A DNA stretch of 64,000 nt from Oscillospiraceae bacterium Zagget12 (GCA_001941225.1 MSHM01000005.1:42491-106490), one strand, 5' to 3'. Shown: positions 41,828 through 51,823, counted from the first letter of the stretch. Numbers and translations are program-made. The notes: generated by a model from the letters alone, not told the origin.

Positions 41828-43087
41828 ATGTCAATTTTTAAAAGCGCGGATATACTGATTCCGCAAAACATAGATTTCACAAAATGGAGCGTGGTCGCGT
41901 GCGACCAGTATACATCGGAGCCACAGTATTGGGAGGACGTGAAAAGCATAGTAGATGACAGTCCGTCCGCACTCAATATAATATTTCCGGAGGTGTACCT
42001 TGAGGACGGCGGCGCTGACGAGCGAATAAAGAAAATAAACGCGGTAATGGAGGAGTATTTAAGCTCCGGACTTTTCAGGCAAACAGACGACAGCTTTATA
42101 TACGTAAAGCGCACGCAGCCGAACGGCAAAACGCGTCACGGAATAGTCGGCGCGCTTGACCTTGAGGAATACGACTTCAGAAAAGGATCACAGTCCAAAA
42201 TCCGCGCGACCGAGGGAACAATAATAGAGCGCATACCGCCCAGACAGCGCATAAGAAAGAACGCGCCGCTTGAATCGCCGCATATTCTGATGCTTATGGA
42301 CGACAGGGAAAAATCCGTCGTGGAGCCGCTTGAAAATATGACAGACAATTTTGAAAAAGCGTATGATTTTGATTTGATGAAAGGTTCGGGTCATATCACG
42401 GGCTACATAGTGAATGAAACGGCAAAGAGGAATATACTTGAGGCGATAGAAAAGCTGGGCGATAAGGACGCTTTTGAAAGGAAATATGGCGTAAAGGACA
42501 AGGGCGTGCTTGTCTTTGCGGCGGGTGACGGAAACCATTCGCTTGCGACCGCCAAGACCTGTTGGGAGGAAATAAAAAAGGGACTGACGGACGAGGAAAT
42601 AAAGACGCATCCGGCGCGGTTCGCGCTTGTGGAGCTTATGAATATCCATGATGACGCGCTCGAGTTTGAGCCGATACAAAGGGTTATATTTGATACAGAG
42701 CCGAAAAAACTTCTTGACGCGCTTGTTTCGTATTATAACGCGTCATACGAGGACAACGGCGGACAGCGCATCGACTACACATACGCCGCAACCGAGGGAA
42801 GTATATATATAACCGAAACAAGCTCAAATCTCCCCGTGGGAACATTGCAGAAATTCCTCGATAAGTACCTTGCCGAAAACGGCGGAAGAATAGATTATAT
42901 TCACGGAAACGATGTCGTCAGAAATCTTGCAGGCAAGGAAAACACAATAGGCTTTATGGTGGATTCAATGGAGAAGAACGACCTGTTCACCACGGTTATC
43001 AAGGACGGCTCTCTGCCGAGAAAGACATTCTCGATGGGCGAGGCGGCGGATAAGAGATTTTATCTTGAATGTAAGAAAATAAGATAG
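41828..43087 (+). CDS. DUF1015 family protein
   Basis: A 419-residue cytoplasmic protein of the DUF1015 family, recognised by the start IPQNIDFTKWSVVACDQYTSEPQYWE, by KTRHGIVGALDLEEYDF, IRATEGTIIERIPPR, and the central FAAGDGNHSLATAKTCWE. The family is widespread in Clostridia and often near serine-biosynthesis genes; some relatives are linked to ADP-dependent kinase activity, but no reaction can be assigned here. SD AAAGGAG is ideal. It is the last gene before the tmRNA. Confidence 0.88.
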   Translation: MSIFKSADILIPQNIDFTKWSVVACDQYTSEPQYWEDVKSIVDDSPSALNIIFPEVYLEDGGADERIKKINAVMEEYLSSGLFRQTDDSFIYVKRTQPNGKTRHGIVGALDLEEYDFRKGSQSKIRATEGTIIERIPPRQRIRKNAPLESPHILMLMDDREKSVVEPLENMTDNFEKAYDFDLMKGSGHITGYIVNETAKRNILEAIEKLGDKDAFERKYGVKDKGVLVFAAGDGNHSLATAKTCWEEIKKGLTDEEIKTHPARFALVELMNIHDDALEFEPIQRVIFDTEPKKLLDALVSYYNASYEDNGGQRIDYTYAATEGSIYITETSSNLPVGTLQKFLDKYLAENGGRIDYIHGNDVVRNLAGKENTIGFMVDSMEKNDLFTTVIKDGSLPRKTFSMGEAADKRFYLECKKIR

Positions 43088-43149
43088 TATACCCTATGCG
43101 AAGATGTCTTGCTTTTGCGCGGCTTTTTGAAAAAACGTGTACATAAAAA

Positions 43150-43177
43150 TAAAAACCGCACGGCTGTGCGGTTTTTT
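43150..43177 (-). terminator. Terminator of tmRNA (bidirectional)
   Basis: An 8-bp stem AACCGCAC/GTGCGGTT has T-runs on both sides. It lies between the DUF1015 gene and ssrA. Confidence 0.85.
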
Positions 43178-43183
43178 GGTAAT

Positions 43184-43537
43184 TGGTGGAGCTGACGAGA
43201 GTTGAACTCGTGTCCGAAAACAAATCCATAAGAACTTCTCCGAGTGCAGGTTATGATTAAAATTCCCTTTGACGCTGTTTCATAACCAAAGCTGCGTCAT
43301 CGGTAGGCTTTATTGCATGGCGGAAACCAAGCCGCTTTTCCGCTCACGTTCACCGCATAAAATTATGCCAAGCCCTAAGCGGCGGTAAGCTTAGGGGTGA
43401 CAACGCCGCGCTTAGGCAGCGTAAGCTAAATCGTATTTATTAGCGTTTATTTTAAAATTGAGACCTTTTAAAGTGGCTGCCTCAACCACTACTCGCTATT
43501 CAAACTTCACTGTCCCCGTCGAAACCGTGACAGCCCC
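43184..43537 (-). ncRNA. ssrA: Transfer-messenger RNA (tmRNA)
   Basis: tmRNA with SmpB rescues stalled ribosomes. The minus-strand RNA begins GGGGCTGTCACGGTTTCGAC and ends GTTCAACTCTCGTCAGCTCC-ACCA, so the tRNA-like acceptor and T arm (TTCAA loop) are complete and CCA is encoded. The tag frame probably resumes at GCT and reads ANKYDLAYAA-stop, ending in the normal AA degron. Pseudoknot-rich sequence fills the rest. Length is about 354 nt. A promoter (43558-43585) and terminator frame it. smpB is not in the window. Confidence 0.95.
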
Positions 43538-43557
43538 ATATAGAAGTGACATATACT

Positions 43558-43585
43558 ATTATACCACTTTTAATGAGTTTTACAA
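43558..43585 (-). promoter_or_regulatory. Promoter of ssrA
   Basis: TTGTAA, 16 bp, TATAAT on the minus strand, about 20 bp before the tmRNA 5' end. Confidence 0.6.
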
Positions 43586-43623
43586 GTGTTTTATGTGAAC
43601 TTTTCGTGAACTTTTTTCACAGA

Positions 43624-43662
43624 AAAAAGCCGCGGGATTTAAAAAATCCTGCGGCTTTGCTT
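43624..43662 (-). terminator. Terminator of argG
   Basis: A 14-bp stem with one wobble, AAAGCCGCGGGATT/AATCCTGCGGCTTT, has an A6 run on the left giving T's on the minus transcript. Confidence 0.8.
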
Positions 43663-43676
43663 AAAATCCGAAATTT

Positions 43677-44897
43677 TTATTTATCCAAACCGTTCTTTTT
43701 CTTCATCATAGCGCGAACCTTGAGCGGAAGTCCGAACAGATTGATAAATCCCTCGCTGTCCTTGTGGCTGTAAAGCTCGTGGCTGTCGCCGAATGACGCG
43801 ATGTCCTCGTTGTATAATGAGTACGGCGATTTAGCGCCCGCCGGAGTTACGCTGCCCTTGTACAGCTTAAGTCTTACTTCACCGGTAACCGTTTCGTCCA
43901 TTACGTCGAACATAGCCGACATCGATTCACGCAGCGGCGTGAACCATTTGCCGTCGTATACAAGCTCAGCAAACTTGATAGCGCTCTGACGCTTGAAAGC
44001 CTGCGTGTCACGATCCAAGCAGAGATATTCAAGCTCCTGAATAGCGGTGTAAAGAATTGTGCCGCCGGGAGTTTCATAAACGCCTCTCGATTTCATACCC
44101 ACAAGTCTGTCCTCAACTATGTCAGCGATACCTACGCCGTAAGCGCCGCCGAGCTTATTAAGCTCCTCAACCAACGGACGCGGAGCCATTTTCTTGCCGT
44201 CAAGAGATACCGGCTCGCCCTTTTCAAATCCGATTGTTATGTACTTCGGCGAATCGGGAGCCTTTTCCGGTGAAACGCCGAGCTTTAAAAGACTGTCAAG
44301 CTGCGGTTCGTTCGCGGGATCCTCAAGGTCCATACCCTCATGGCTGATGTGCCAGATGTTTCTGTCACGCGAATAAAGGTCTTTCTTTGTGACCGGAATT
44401 TCAATATTGTGAGCCTCCGCGTAATCAACGGCGTCCTCACGCGATTTAATGTCCCATATTCTCCACGGAGCGATAATCTTAAGCGACGGGTCGAGAGCCT
44501 TTATTCCAAGCTCAAAACGAACCTGGTCGTTACCCTTACCGGTAGCACCGTGACATATAGCTACAGCGCCTTCCTTGTGCGCGATTTCCACAAGCTTTTT
44601 CGCTATAATCGGTCTTGCGTGAGAGGTACCCAAGAGATATTTGCCCTCATATACAGCGCCCGCCTTTAAGGTCGGGAATATATAATCCTTTACGTAATCA
44701 TCTCTCAAATCCGCGATGTAAAGCTTTGACGCGCCGGCTTTTTTCGCTCTTTCCTCAAGTCCGTCTGTTTCCTTGCCCTGTCCTACGTCGCCGCATACGG
44801 CGATTACGTCATAATCGTAGTTTTCCTTTAACCAGGGAATAATGATTGAAGTATCAAGTCCGCCGGAGTAGGCGAGAACAACTTTTTCCTTTGCCAT
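43677..44897 (-). CDS. argG: Argininosuccinate synthase
   Basis: ArgG joins citrulline and aspartate with ATP in arginine synthesis. ATG 44897 ([17 protein letters not shown], the ATP pyrophosphatase P-loop) has SD GGAGG; a longer open frame upstream (to 45137) is non-coding. Other hallmarks are [42 protein letters not shown] and [14 protein letters not shown]. At 406 residues it is complete. argH is not adjacent. It has its own promoter at 44947-44975. Confidence 0.97.
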   Translation of the reverse strand: MAKEKVVLAYSGGLDTSIIIPWLKENYDYDVIAVCGDVGQGKETDGLEERAKKAGASKLYIADLRDDYVKDYIFPTLKAGAVYEGKYLLGTSHARPIIAKKLVEIAHKEGAVAICHGATGKGNDQVRFELGIKALDPSLKIIAPWRIWDIKSREDAVDYAEAHNIEIPVTKKDLYSRDRNIWHISHEGMDLEDPANEPQLDSLLKLGVSPEKAPDSPKYITIGFEKGEPVSLDGKKMAPRPLVEELNKLGGAYGVGIADIVEDRLVGMKSRGVYETPGGTILYTAIQELEYLCLDRDTQAFKRQSAIKFAELVYDGKWFTPLRESMSAMFDVMDETVTGEVRLKLYKGSVTPAGAKSPYSLYNEDIASFGDSHELYSHKDSEGFINLFGLPLKVRAMMKKKNGLDK

Positions 44898-44946
44898 ACT
44901 TGCAATTCCTCCTAAAATATTATAAAATATATTTTGTACTTTGTAT

Positions 44947-44975
44947 ATTATACAACAAACCGCACAGATATTCAA
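44947..44975 (-). promoter_or_regulatory. Promoter of argG
   Basis: TTGAAT, 17 bp, TATAAT on the minus strand, about 50 bp upstream of the ATG. Confidence 0.65.
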
Positions 44976-45012
44976 TAGCAAAAATGACGAAAATAAAGGA
45001 GATATTAAATAA

Positions 45013-45516
45013 ATGATTATAATAGGTATAGACCCGGGATACGCGATAGTGGGAATAGGAGTGGTGGAATACGTCGGAAATAAGTTCAGGACGCTTGAAT
45101 ATAACGCGATAACAACTCCTGCCGGAATGCCGACCACGGAACGCCTTAAAAAGATTTATCAGGAAATGACAATGTATATAGAAAAATATAAGCCCGACGC
45201 GGTAGCAATAGAGGAGCTGTTTTTCAATTCAAATCAAAAAACAGCGATTAACGTGGCGCAGGCGAGAGGCGTTTTGCTTGTAGCCGTCGCAAATAAAAAT
45301 ATTCCCATATGCGAATACACTCCTCTTCAGGTTAAGCAGGCTGTCACGGGCTACGGCAGAGCGGATAAAAAGCAAATACAAACAATGGTTAAAATGCTGC
45401 TCGGACTTAACGCTATTCCAAAGCCGGACGATGCCGCAGACGCGCTTGCCATCGCGATATGCCACGCGCACTCGAACAAGATGAACAATATGCTCGGAAT
45501 GAACGGCGTAAGATGA
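45013..45516 (+). CDS. ruvC: Holliday junction resolvase RuvC
   Basis: RuvC cuts Holliday junctions moved by RuvAB. The 167-residue protein has the RNase H-like acidic residues: Asp in [11 protein letters not shown], Glu in [14 protein letters not shown], and the Asp pair in [14 protein letters not shown]. The SD is AAAGGAG. It is separated from ruvAB by 275 bp of AT-rich sequence with its own promoter, so ruvC is not in the ruvAB operon. Confidence 0.96.
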   Translation: MIIIGIDPGYAIVGIGVVEYVGNKFRTLEYNAITTPAGMPTTERLKKIYQEMTMYIEKYKPDAVAIEELFFNSNQKTAINVAQARGVLLVAVANKNIPICEYTPLQVKQAVTGYGRADKKQIQTMVKMLLGLNAIPKPDDAADALAIAICHAHSNKMNNMLGMNGVR

Positions 45517-45559
45517 TTGTATATTGTGTATCAAAAGATTTAAACACAATATATGGTAT
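45514..45559 (+). promoter_or_regulatory. NrdR-like box pair after ruvC (candidate)
   Basis: ACACAATATATGGTAT (45544-45559) matches about 14 of 16 NrdR consensus positions. TGATTGTATATTGTGT (45514-45529) matches about 12 and lies 30 bp upstream. A TATACT lies at 45557. Together they also form an inverted repeat (TATATTGTGT/ACACAATATA). No nrd gene follows, and the rest of the gap to ruvA is AT-rich with nothing recognisable except the ruvA promoter. Confidence 0.3.
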
Positions 45560-45743
45560 ACTTTGTAACATTAGTGTAATATTAATGAAAAAATTCTGAA
45601 ATATAGTAATTTTGTTGAATAATACTGAATAAACAGCAAATAATCGCTGAAAATTCATCAGAAATCCACAATAAATTTTTCTAAAAATTAAGAAATATTA
45701 AAATTAACCGAAATTATTTAATAATTTTGTAACATTTTACAGG

Positions 45744-45772
45744 TTGACATAATTGTAATATTATTGTATTAT
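45744..45772 (+). promoter_or_regulatory. Promoter of ruvAB
   Basis: TTGACA, 17 bp, TATTAT, 20 bp before the ruvA start. Confidence 0.65.
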
Positions 45773-45791
45773 ATAACCGTGAGGTAAAAAT

Positions 45792-46376
45792 ATGTATTAT
45801 TATATAAAAGGTACGTTGGTACAAAAAAGCGATAGTTATATGGTGGTTGACGCAAACGGAGTAGGATATATGATATATACTTCGCTTACAAGTCTTGCGG
45901 GTGCGGGAGAGATTGGAAATGAGATTACCGTATACACATATCTTCACGTCAGAGAGGACGTAATGGATCTTTTCGGATTCACTGCGCTTGAAGAGAAAAA
46001 TTTGTTTATGCAGCTTATATCCGTATCGGGTGTCGGTCCGAAAGCGGCTTTGGCGATTTTATCCGTAACAACTCCGGCAAAATTTGCCGCCGCCGTTATT
46101 ACGAATGATGTGAAAGCAATCACAAAGGCGGCGGGCGTGGGGCCCAAAATGGCGCAGCGCGTCATTCTTGAATTAAAAGACAAGGTTAAAACGGACAATT
46201 TGCCGCTTGATAATGATGAGCCGGAATATATCGAGTCGGACAGCGCAGGTGAGGCGGTAAGCGCGCTTGTGGTTTTGGGTTACAGCGTTTCCGACGCGCA
46301 GAAGGCGGTCGGCGGTATAGACCCGAAACTGGGCGTTGAGGAAATTATTAAGCGGGCGCTTTCAAAACTATTGTAA
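45792..46376 (+). CDS. ruvA: Holliday junction DNA helicase subunit RuvA
   Basis: RuvA binds the four-way junction and loads RuvB. The OB fold (1-62: MYYYIKGTLVQKSDSYMVVDANGVGYMI), the tandem helix-hairpin-helix domain (about 70-130: LISVSGVGPKAALAIL, ITKAAGVGPKMAQRVILELK) and the C-terminal RuvB-binding domain (from about 148) are present in 194 residues, a normal length. ruvB follows at 18 bp. Confidence 0.96.
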   Translation: MYYYIKGTLVQKSDSYMVVDANGVGYMIYTSLTSLAGAGEIGNEITVYTYLHVREDVMDLFGFTALEEKNLFMQLISVSGVGPKAALAILSVTTPAKFAAAVITNDVKAITKAAGVGPKMAQRVILELKDKVKTDNLPLDNDEPEYIESDSAGEAVSALVVLGYSVSDAQKAVGGIDPKLGVEEIIKRALSKLL

Positions 46377-46394
46377 AAACAGGAGGTAAAATCA

Positions 46395-47402
46395 TTGTTT
46401 GATGAGGATCAAAGATTTGTCACAAGTGATTTTATAAGCGAGGACGCGGAAATAGAGGTTGGTTTAAGACCGAGAACTCTTTCCGAATATGTCGGACAGG
46501 AAAAAGCCAAGTCAAATCTACAGATATACATACAAGCGGCGCTTGACAGGCGCGAGGCGCTGGATCACGTACTGTTGTACGGCCCTCCGGGATTGGGAAA
46601 GACCACACTTGCGAGTATAATAGCGAATGAAATGGGAGTAAATATAAGAATCACCTCGGGACCCGCGATAGAAAAGGCGGGTGACCTTGCGGCGATACTT
46701 ACAAATCTTTCCGAACACGATATTTTGTTTATAGACGAGATACACCGTATGTCAAGAACCGTGGAGGAAATTTTGTATCCCGCTATGGAGGATTACGCGC
46801 TTGATATAATCATAGGCAAGGGACCCGCGGCAAAATCCATAAGGATAGACTTGCCTAAGTTTACTCTTATAGGCGCGACGACAAGGGCGGGATTGCTCAC
46901 GGCTCCTTTGCGCGACCGTTTCGGAGTTATAAGCCGGCTTGAGCTTTACAGCGTCGAGGAAATACAGGAAATCGTAAAGAGGAGCGCCGCAATTTTAGAG
47001 GTGGAAATTGACGACGAGGGCGCGGCTGAAATAGCGTCGCGTTCGCGAGGCACACCGAGAATTGCAAACCGTTTCCTAAAGCGTGTGCGTGATTTCGCGC
47101 AGGTTAAGCACGACGGAAAAATAACCTATAGGGTTGCCGCCGAGGCACTCAGAAGTATGGAGGTTGACGAGCTGGGGCTTGACGTTATAGACAGCCGTAT
47201 GATAAAGACTATGATAGAAAATTTCGGCGGAGGTCCGGTGGGATTGGATACGCTTGCCGCCACAATCGGCGAGGAACCCAATACCATAGAAGATGTGTAT
47301 GAGCCGTATCTTTTGCAGCTCGGCTTTATTTCAAGGACTCCGAGAGGTAGAATAGCGACAAAATTGGCTTACGACCATTTTGACATTCCTTACGCGGAAT
47401 AA
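46395..47402 (+). CDS. ruvB: Holliday junction branch migration ATPase RuvB
   Basis: RuvB is the hexameric AAA+ motor for branch migration. It has [18 protein letters not shown], Walker [12 protein letters not shown], Walker [12 protein letters not shown], sensor 1 [18 protein letters not shown] and the C-terminal winged helix with [10 protein letters not shown]. The start is TTG at 46395 behind SD GGAGG. 335 residues is normal. Confidence 0.97.
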   Translation: MFDEDQRFVTSDFISEDAEIEVGLRPRTLSEYVGQEKAKSNLQIYIQAALDRREALDHVLLYGPPGLGKTTLASIIANEMGVNIRITSGPAIEKAGDLAAILTNLSEHDILFIDEIHRMSRTVEEILYPAMEDYALDIIIGKGPAAKSIRIDLPKFTLIGATTRAGLLTAPLRDRFGVISRLELYSVEEIQEIVKRSAAILEVEIDDEGAAEIASRSRGTPRIANRFLKRVRDFAQVKHDGKITYRVAAEALRSMEVDELGLDVIDSRMIKTMIENFGGGPVGLDTLAATIGEEPNTIEDVYEPYLLQLGFISRTPRGRIATKLAYDHFDIPYAE

Positions 47403-47457
47403 TAAATTTTTGCAATGTATAGATATAGGATAAAATGTAAAGGAGTTGATATGCAAA

Positions 47458-49005
47458 ATGAGAAAACTCAGCGTATCGTTTATAACGGTAATAATGCTTT
47501 TGTTTTGCAGTATGACGTTCGCGTCCGCGGAAACCGTCCTGCTTGAATATGACGGCGGTATCCACGAGTATAACGGAGCTTTATACGCGTTGGTGGTTAA
47601 TAACCAGGTGATTGAAACGCCGCTTGAGCCTATTATTTTCAATGACAGAGCGCTTGTTCCGGTAAGAGAAATCTTTGAGGAAGTCGGCGCGACGGTGAAT
47701 TATATAGGCGAAACTCAGACCGTGGAAATATTTTATAATTCAGACTATATCAGAATGAGCATTAACGACAATATCGCGTACATAAACGGCGAAAAAACAA
47801 ATATTCCGGATAATGTTGTTCCAAAGCTCATCTCAAAGCTCGGCGGCGAAACAAAAACAATGGTTCCGGTCAGGTTCATAAGTGAAACGATAGGACTTGA
47901 TGTTGAATTTGACTCGGAGGACGGCGCTATATTGATTTCGGACGGATATACGATGTATGACGAGGAACAATCACCGACGGTTGACGAAATTGTAAATTCG
48001 CAGCAGTCGGATATTCAAACGGACACATCGGTAACTCCGTATGTATGCGATGTTTCATATGAGATTACCGACGATACAAATGTAAGAATAATTGTCACCA
48101 CGGACAGCGACATATCGGGTTATTCGGACTTTACGCTAAGCTCGCCGGAAAGAGTAATTCTCGATTTGACAAACGCAAAGCTGAATGTAACCGCCGATTC
48201 GATAAGCGTTAATTCGTCGGGAGTGACGTCAATAAGGCTCGGCGATAACGATGAAAGGGCAAGGGTTGTGGTTGACGTGACAAATTTTCAAAGCTATTAT
48301 ATTGAGGAGCTTGCATCAAATATGCTTGCGATAAATGTTACGACAAAAGAAACCGTATCGCCTACCGCGGCGCCGTCAAACGCGACTGAGCAAGGCGGCA
48401 ATGTAAGCGTAACGCCGGACAGCAGTAAGCTTATAGTGCTTGACGCGGGACACGGCGGCACCGACCCGGGAGCAATAGGATATATTGACGGTGAGGCGAT
48501 TTTAGAAAAGGATCTTACGCTTGAAATTACATATAAGGTAAAAGAGATACTTGAGGAGGCGGGATATACCGTTTCAATGACCCGCACGGGCGACACTCTG
48601 CCGTCGCTTACGGAGCGCCCCGCTCAGGCAAACGAGGAAAACGCGGCGGTATTCGTAAGTATACATATTAATTCGGTTGAGAACGCGCCGGAGGCAAACG
48701 GCACCGAGGTATATTACGCAACGGAAAATAACGGCGACGAATACGGAACAACAAGCGAAAAGCTTGCCACCAACATATTAAACAGAATGCTCTATTATAT
48801 GGGTTCCACAAACAGAGGCGTCAAAACCGCCGAACACGCGGTTACGCGAAGATGCGAGATGCCGGCGGCACTAGTGGAGGTAGGCTTTATAACCAACGCG
48901 GAGGAGGTATATAATATGACCACCGAGGAATATCAATACAAAGCCGCGCAGGGCATAGCCGAGGGCATAATGATTACGCTAAAGGATATTACAGTCCCGA
49001 ATTAA
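47458..49005 (+). CDS. N-acetylmuramoyl-L-alanine amidase with stalk and AMIN domains
   Basis: This secreted cell-wall hydrolase cleaves the lactyl-peptide bond in peptidoglycan. A signal peptide (about 1-23) is followed by a copper-amine-oxidase-N-like stalk domain (about 35-155: LVPVREIFEEVGATV, VPVRFISETIGLDV), an AMIN domain (about 190-290), a short linker, and an Amidase_3 domain (about 325-515) with zinc ligands in LDAGHGGTDPGAIG, SIHINS, and the catalytic Glu in LVEVGFITN. ATG 47458 is preferred; TTG 47446 abuts the SD and gives a poorer signal peptide. It is monocistronic and ends at a strong terminator. Confidence 0.93.
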   Translation: MRKLSVSFITVIMLLFCSMTFASAETVLLEYDGGIHEYNGALYALVVNNQVIETPLEPIIFNDRALVPVREIFEEVGATVNYIGETQTVEIFYNSDYIRMSINDNIAYINGEKTNIPDNVVPKLISKLGGETKTMVPVRFISETIGLDVEFDSEDGAILISDGYTMYDEEQSPTVDEIVNSQQSDIQTDTSVTPYVCDVSYEITDDTNVRIIVTTDSDISGYSDFTLSSPERVILDLTNAKLNVTADSISVNSSGVTSIRLGDNDERARVVVDVTNFQSYYIEELASNMLAINVTTKETVSPTAAPSNATEQGGNVSVTPDSSKLIVLDAGHGGTDPGAIGYIDGEAILEKDLTLEITYKVKEILEEAGYTVSMTRTGDTLPSLTERPAQANEENAAVFVSIHINSVENAPEANGTEVYYATENNGDEYGTTSEKLATNILNRMLYYMGSTNRGVKTAEHAVTRRCEMPAALVEVGFITNAEEVYNMTTEEYQYKAAQGIAEGIMITLKDITVPN

Positions 49006-49010
49006 AAATT

Positions 49011-49049
49011 AGGTTGTTGCAAAACTATTGCAACAGCCTTATTTTTTTG
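49011..49049 (+). terminator. Terminator after amidase gene
   Basis: A stem GGTTGTTGCA/TTGCAACAGCC (about 10 bp) is followed by TTATTTTTTT. Confidence 0.85.
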
Positions 49050-49087
49050 GTATACTATATACTGATAATATCAAAAAAGAGGTAAGA

Positions 49088-50116
49088 ATGTTGAAAAGAA
49101 CAGATTTTTATTATGATTTACCCGAGGAGCTTATAGCGCAGGAGCCGCTTGCCGAAAGAAGTTCCTCGAGGCTTATGGTGCTCGATAAGAATACGGGAGA
49201 TATTTGGCATAAGCATTTCTATGATATAGCCGATGAGCTGAAAGAGGGCGACGCTCTTATACTGAATGATACAAAGGTACTTCCGGCGCGTCTTTACGGT
49301 CAAAAGGAGGGAACCGGCGGAGCTATAGAATTTCTGCTTTTGCATAAGCATACGCTCGATACGTGGGAGGTTATCCTAAAACCCGGAAGAAAAGCAAAGC
49401 CGGGCGCGAAATTTATATTCGGAAACGGCGAACTTAAAGCCGAGGTGCTTGAAATTATAAACGACGGAAACAGACTTGTTAAGTTCACCTATGACGGCGT
49501 TTTCGAGGCGGTATTGGACAAGCTGGGAGAAATGCCGCTGCCGCATTATATAACCAAAAAGCTTGAGGATAAGGACAGATACCAAACGGTGTACGCAAAA
49601 AATCCGGGCAGCGCGGCGGCTCCGACCGCGGGACTGCATTTCACGCCGGAGCTGCTTGAAAAAATAAAGGCAAAGGGCGTAAACATCGGATATGTGACTC
49701 TCCACGTAGGACTGGGCACATTCAGACCTGTAAAGGCGGACGACATACTTGACCATAAGATGCACTCGGAATTTTATATTCTGCCGCAGAAAACGGCTGA
49801 TTTGGTGAACGAAACAAAGCAAAACGGCGGCAGGGTGGTGTCTGTCGGAACCACCGCCACACGCGTGCTTGAAACCGTCGGCGCGGCGGGCGGCGAGTTA
49901 AAGGAGCAAACGGGTTGGACGGATATATTTATTTATCCGGGAAAGAAATTTAATGTAATAGACGCGCTGATAACCAATTTTCATCTGCCGGAATCAACTC
50001 TTATAATGCTTGTGAGCGCACTCGCCGGACGCGAAAACGTCCTCAGAGCGTACAACGAGGCGGTAAGAGAAAAGTATCGCTTTTTCTCATTCGGCGACGC
50101 GATGTTTATACGATAG
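49088..50116 (+). CDS. queA: tRNA preQ1(34) S-adenosylmethionine ribosyltransferase-isomerase
   Basis: QueA adds the epoxycyclopentane ring from SAM to preQ1 in tRNA, making epoxyqueuosine. Motifs: [15 protein letters not shown] at the start, [38 protein letters not shown] and [19 protein letters not shown] 49088 has SD AGAGGT; the frame open to 49028 runs into the terminator region. 342 residues is normal. tgt, the enzyme that inserts preQ1, is 1.8 kb downstream with a regulator gene between. Confidence 0.96.
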   Translation: MLKRTDFYYDLPEELIAQEPLAERSSSRLMVLDKNTGDIWHKHFYDIADELKEGDALILNDTKVLPARLYGQKEGTGGAIEFLLLHKHTLDTWEVILKPGRKAKPGAKFIFGNGELKAEVLEIINDGNRLVKFTYDGVFEAVLDKLGEMPLPHYITKKLEDKDRYQTVYAKNPGSAAAPTAGLHFTPELLEKIKAKGVNIGYVTLHVGLGTFRPVKADDILDHKMHSEFYILPQKTADLVNETKQNGGRVVSVGTTATRVLETVGAAGGELKEQTGWTDIFIYPGKKFNVIDALITNFHLPESTLIMLVSALAGRENVLRAYNEAVREKYRFFSFGDAMFIR

Positions 50117-50128
50117 AGATGTTACTGT

Positions 50129-50160
50129 AAAGCATATCGAAAAATCGGTATGCTTTTTTG
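50129..50160 (+). terminator. Terminator of queA
   Basis: A stem AAAGCATATCG/CGGTATGCTTT (one wobble) is followed by T6. Confidence 0.82.
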
Positions 50161-50201
50161 TGTGCAAAATTTTTGAATTTTAATAAAAAAAGTCGGCGTG
50201 A

Positions 50202-50219
50202 CACTATAATGCTATAGTG
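50202..50219 (+). promoter_or_regulatory. Inverted repeat upstream of orphan regulator gene
   Basis: A perfect 7-bp inverted repeat CACTATA-ATGC-TATAGTG lies just upstream of the -35. It is a candidate operator for the adjacent HTH protein. Confidence 0.5.
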
Positions 50220-50227
50220 ACAGTTTA

Positions 50228-50256
50228 TTGAAATCGGTATCAAAATATGGTATAAA
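50228..50256 (+). promoter_or_regulatory. Promoter of orphan regulator gene
   Basis: TTGAAA, 17 bp, TATAAA. Confidence 0.6.
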
Positions 50257-50285
50257 TAATAGAAAGGGGCGGGAGGAGTGAACAA

Positions 50286-51647
50286 ATGAAAATCGGAGAA
50301 TATTTAAAGGAAGTATTAAAATCAAAGAATATTTCCGTTTCGGAATTATCAAGGAGCCTGGGTCTTGCAAGCAGAAACGAGCTGTATCGTCTGTTCAACG
50401 GCTATCACAGCTACGATAAGCAAAAACGTATGATTAACGCTATAATCGCACAGGTACCGTTTTCTGCGGAGGAAACGAAAACATTGCGCTGCCTGCTGAA
50501 AAAAAGCAAGGAGGGCGAATTTGCGCTTGAGGTAAAAAGAATATTAAACTATATATACGCGCCCGATATAAAGCCGCTTACCGTGCGGCGCGGCAGCATA
50601 AAAAAGAAATTATCGGCGGCGCTTTGCAGTCATAAGGGTGAAAAAATCATTATCGCGTCGGGCATAAAAAGCGAGCGGGTTATACAGGAAATGTATGACG
50701 TATTGAAGAAAAATCCGAATCAAGAGATTTATAACTATATGAGCTTTCCGCAGGGCGACGTGCTCACGGCTTACGAAATTTTGGCGCTTGTAAAGCTTGC
50801 GGAATTTACGGGATACATACCTTTGGAATGTGACGAGGCACCTCAAGCCGGATTGCAGATAATCGGCACGGAAAAGGGAAAGCCGTACTTGCAGCTGCTG
50901 GAGCTTGCGGACGGCGAGCCGGTATTGATTGAAACGAATATAAGCAATGAAATGTACCAATATATGCTTGACAGAAATCAAAGAATGAAAAGCGAATGCA
51001 GACCGATAAAAGAAACAATCGGACGCGTACCGGATTATATGCAGATTCTCGGCGACGTCCTTGAAATAGATAAGGGCGATGTTATTTCAAGCGAGGGCAC
51101 ATTGTGTTTCGGATATTTGCCGGCGGAGATACTATGCGAAATGTTTGAGCAAATAAACTTTTTCGGCTATCCGAAAGAGCACCCGTATCCGCAGGAGCTT
51201 ATGCGGCTTGTCCGCGACAGAGAGGCGAGACTTCACAGCGCCGGCAGCAGGAATATGATTTTTGATGAGGAGAATGTCAAAAATATGCTGCTCACGGGTA
51301 TTTCGGTTGACCACTTGGAGGGATTTCCGCCTATGAATCCCGAGCAGAGGGCGAGGAGCTTTAAGTATCTTATCGAATATTCAAAGCGGCATCCGGAGAG
51401 TATGCGCTTTCGAATGTTAAAGGATGGCACCGTTGAATATCCTTACGCGTATGAAAAGGGAAGAATGTTGTATATCTACCGATCAAACACGAGCGATGCG
51501 GGCGATTCCGTTATTATGCTTGTAAATAAAAACGTTAATGAGGTTATGACTATTTTCACGGATTACGTCTGGGAAACCCGCACCGCCTCCGATACCGAAA
51601 CCGCCGAAAAACTGGAAAATATGATGAAGAAGTACTTGGGCATATGA
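50286..51647 (+). CDS. HTH (XRE-like) protein with large uncharacterised C-terminal region
   Basis: The 453-residue soluble protein begins with a lambda-repressor-like HTH (about 1-60: IGEYLKEVLKSKNISVSELSRSLGL). The rest (about 80-453) matches no family I recognise. Visible blocks are a basic segment followed by GEKIIIASGIKSERV, a helical middle, DYMQILGDVLEIDKGDV, and a C-terminal mixed region with YPYAYEKGRMLYIYRSN and MIFTDYVWETR-like sequence (here MTIFTDYVWETR). Similar layouts occur in large sensory repressors of Clostridia. An SD (GGGAGGAG) and an upstream inverted repeat suggest autoregulation. It lies between queA and tgt, but no functional link is shown. Confidence 0.6.
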   Translation: MKIGEYLKEVLKSKNISVSELSRSLGLASRNELYRLFNGYHSYDKQKRMINAIIAQVPFSAEETKTLRCLLKKSKEGEFALEVKRILNYIYAPDIKPLTVRRGSIKKKLSAALCSHKGEKIIIASGIKSERVIQEMYDVLKKNPNQEIYNYMSFPQGDVLTAYEILALVKLAEFTGYIPLECDEAPQAGLQIIGTEKGKPYLQLLELADGEPVLIETNISNEMYQYMLDRNQRMKSECRPIKETIGRVPDYMQILGDVLEIDKGDVISSEGTLCFGYLPAEILCEMFEQINFFGYPKEHPYPQELMRLVRDREARLHSAGSRNMIFDEENVKNMLLTGISVDHLEGFPPMNPEQRARSFKYLIEYSKRHPESMRFRMLKDGTVEYPYAYEKGRMLYIYRSNTSDAGDSVIMLVNKNVNEVMTIFTDYVWETRTASDTETAEKLENMMKKYLGI

Positions 51648-51698
51648 AAAAGAATGGGAAATTAAAAGGGACACATAAATATTAAATTTAAAACAATA

Positions 51699-51734
51699 AA
51701 CTGACACCGCTTTTTGAGTGATGTCAGTTTTGTA
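51699..51734 (+). terminator. Terminator of orphan regulator gene
   Basis: An imperfect stem ACTGACAC/ATGTCAGT is followed by TTTTGTATTT. Confidence 0.6.
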
Positions 51735-51794
51735 TTTGAGTGAATTGCACATCATTTATAGGATAAAAATTTTCAAAATAGTTTAACAAATATG

Positions 51795-51823
51795 TTGCCT
51801 TTTAGCGCGATAGGCTGTATAAT
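51795..51823 (+). promoter_or_regulatory. Promoter of tgt
   Basis: TTGCCT, 17 bp, TATAAT. Confidence 0.65.

Noticed and set aside
44898..45137. N-terminal extension of argG up to 45137
   Set aside because: It crosses the argG promoter and SD; family members start at [13 protein letters not shown].
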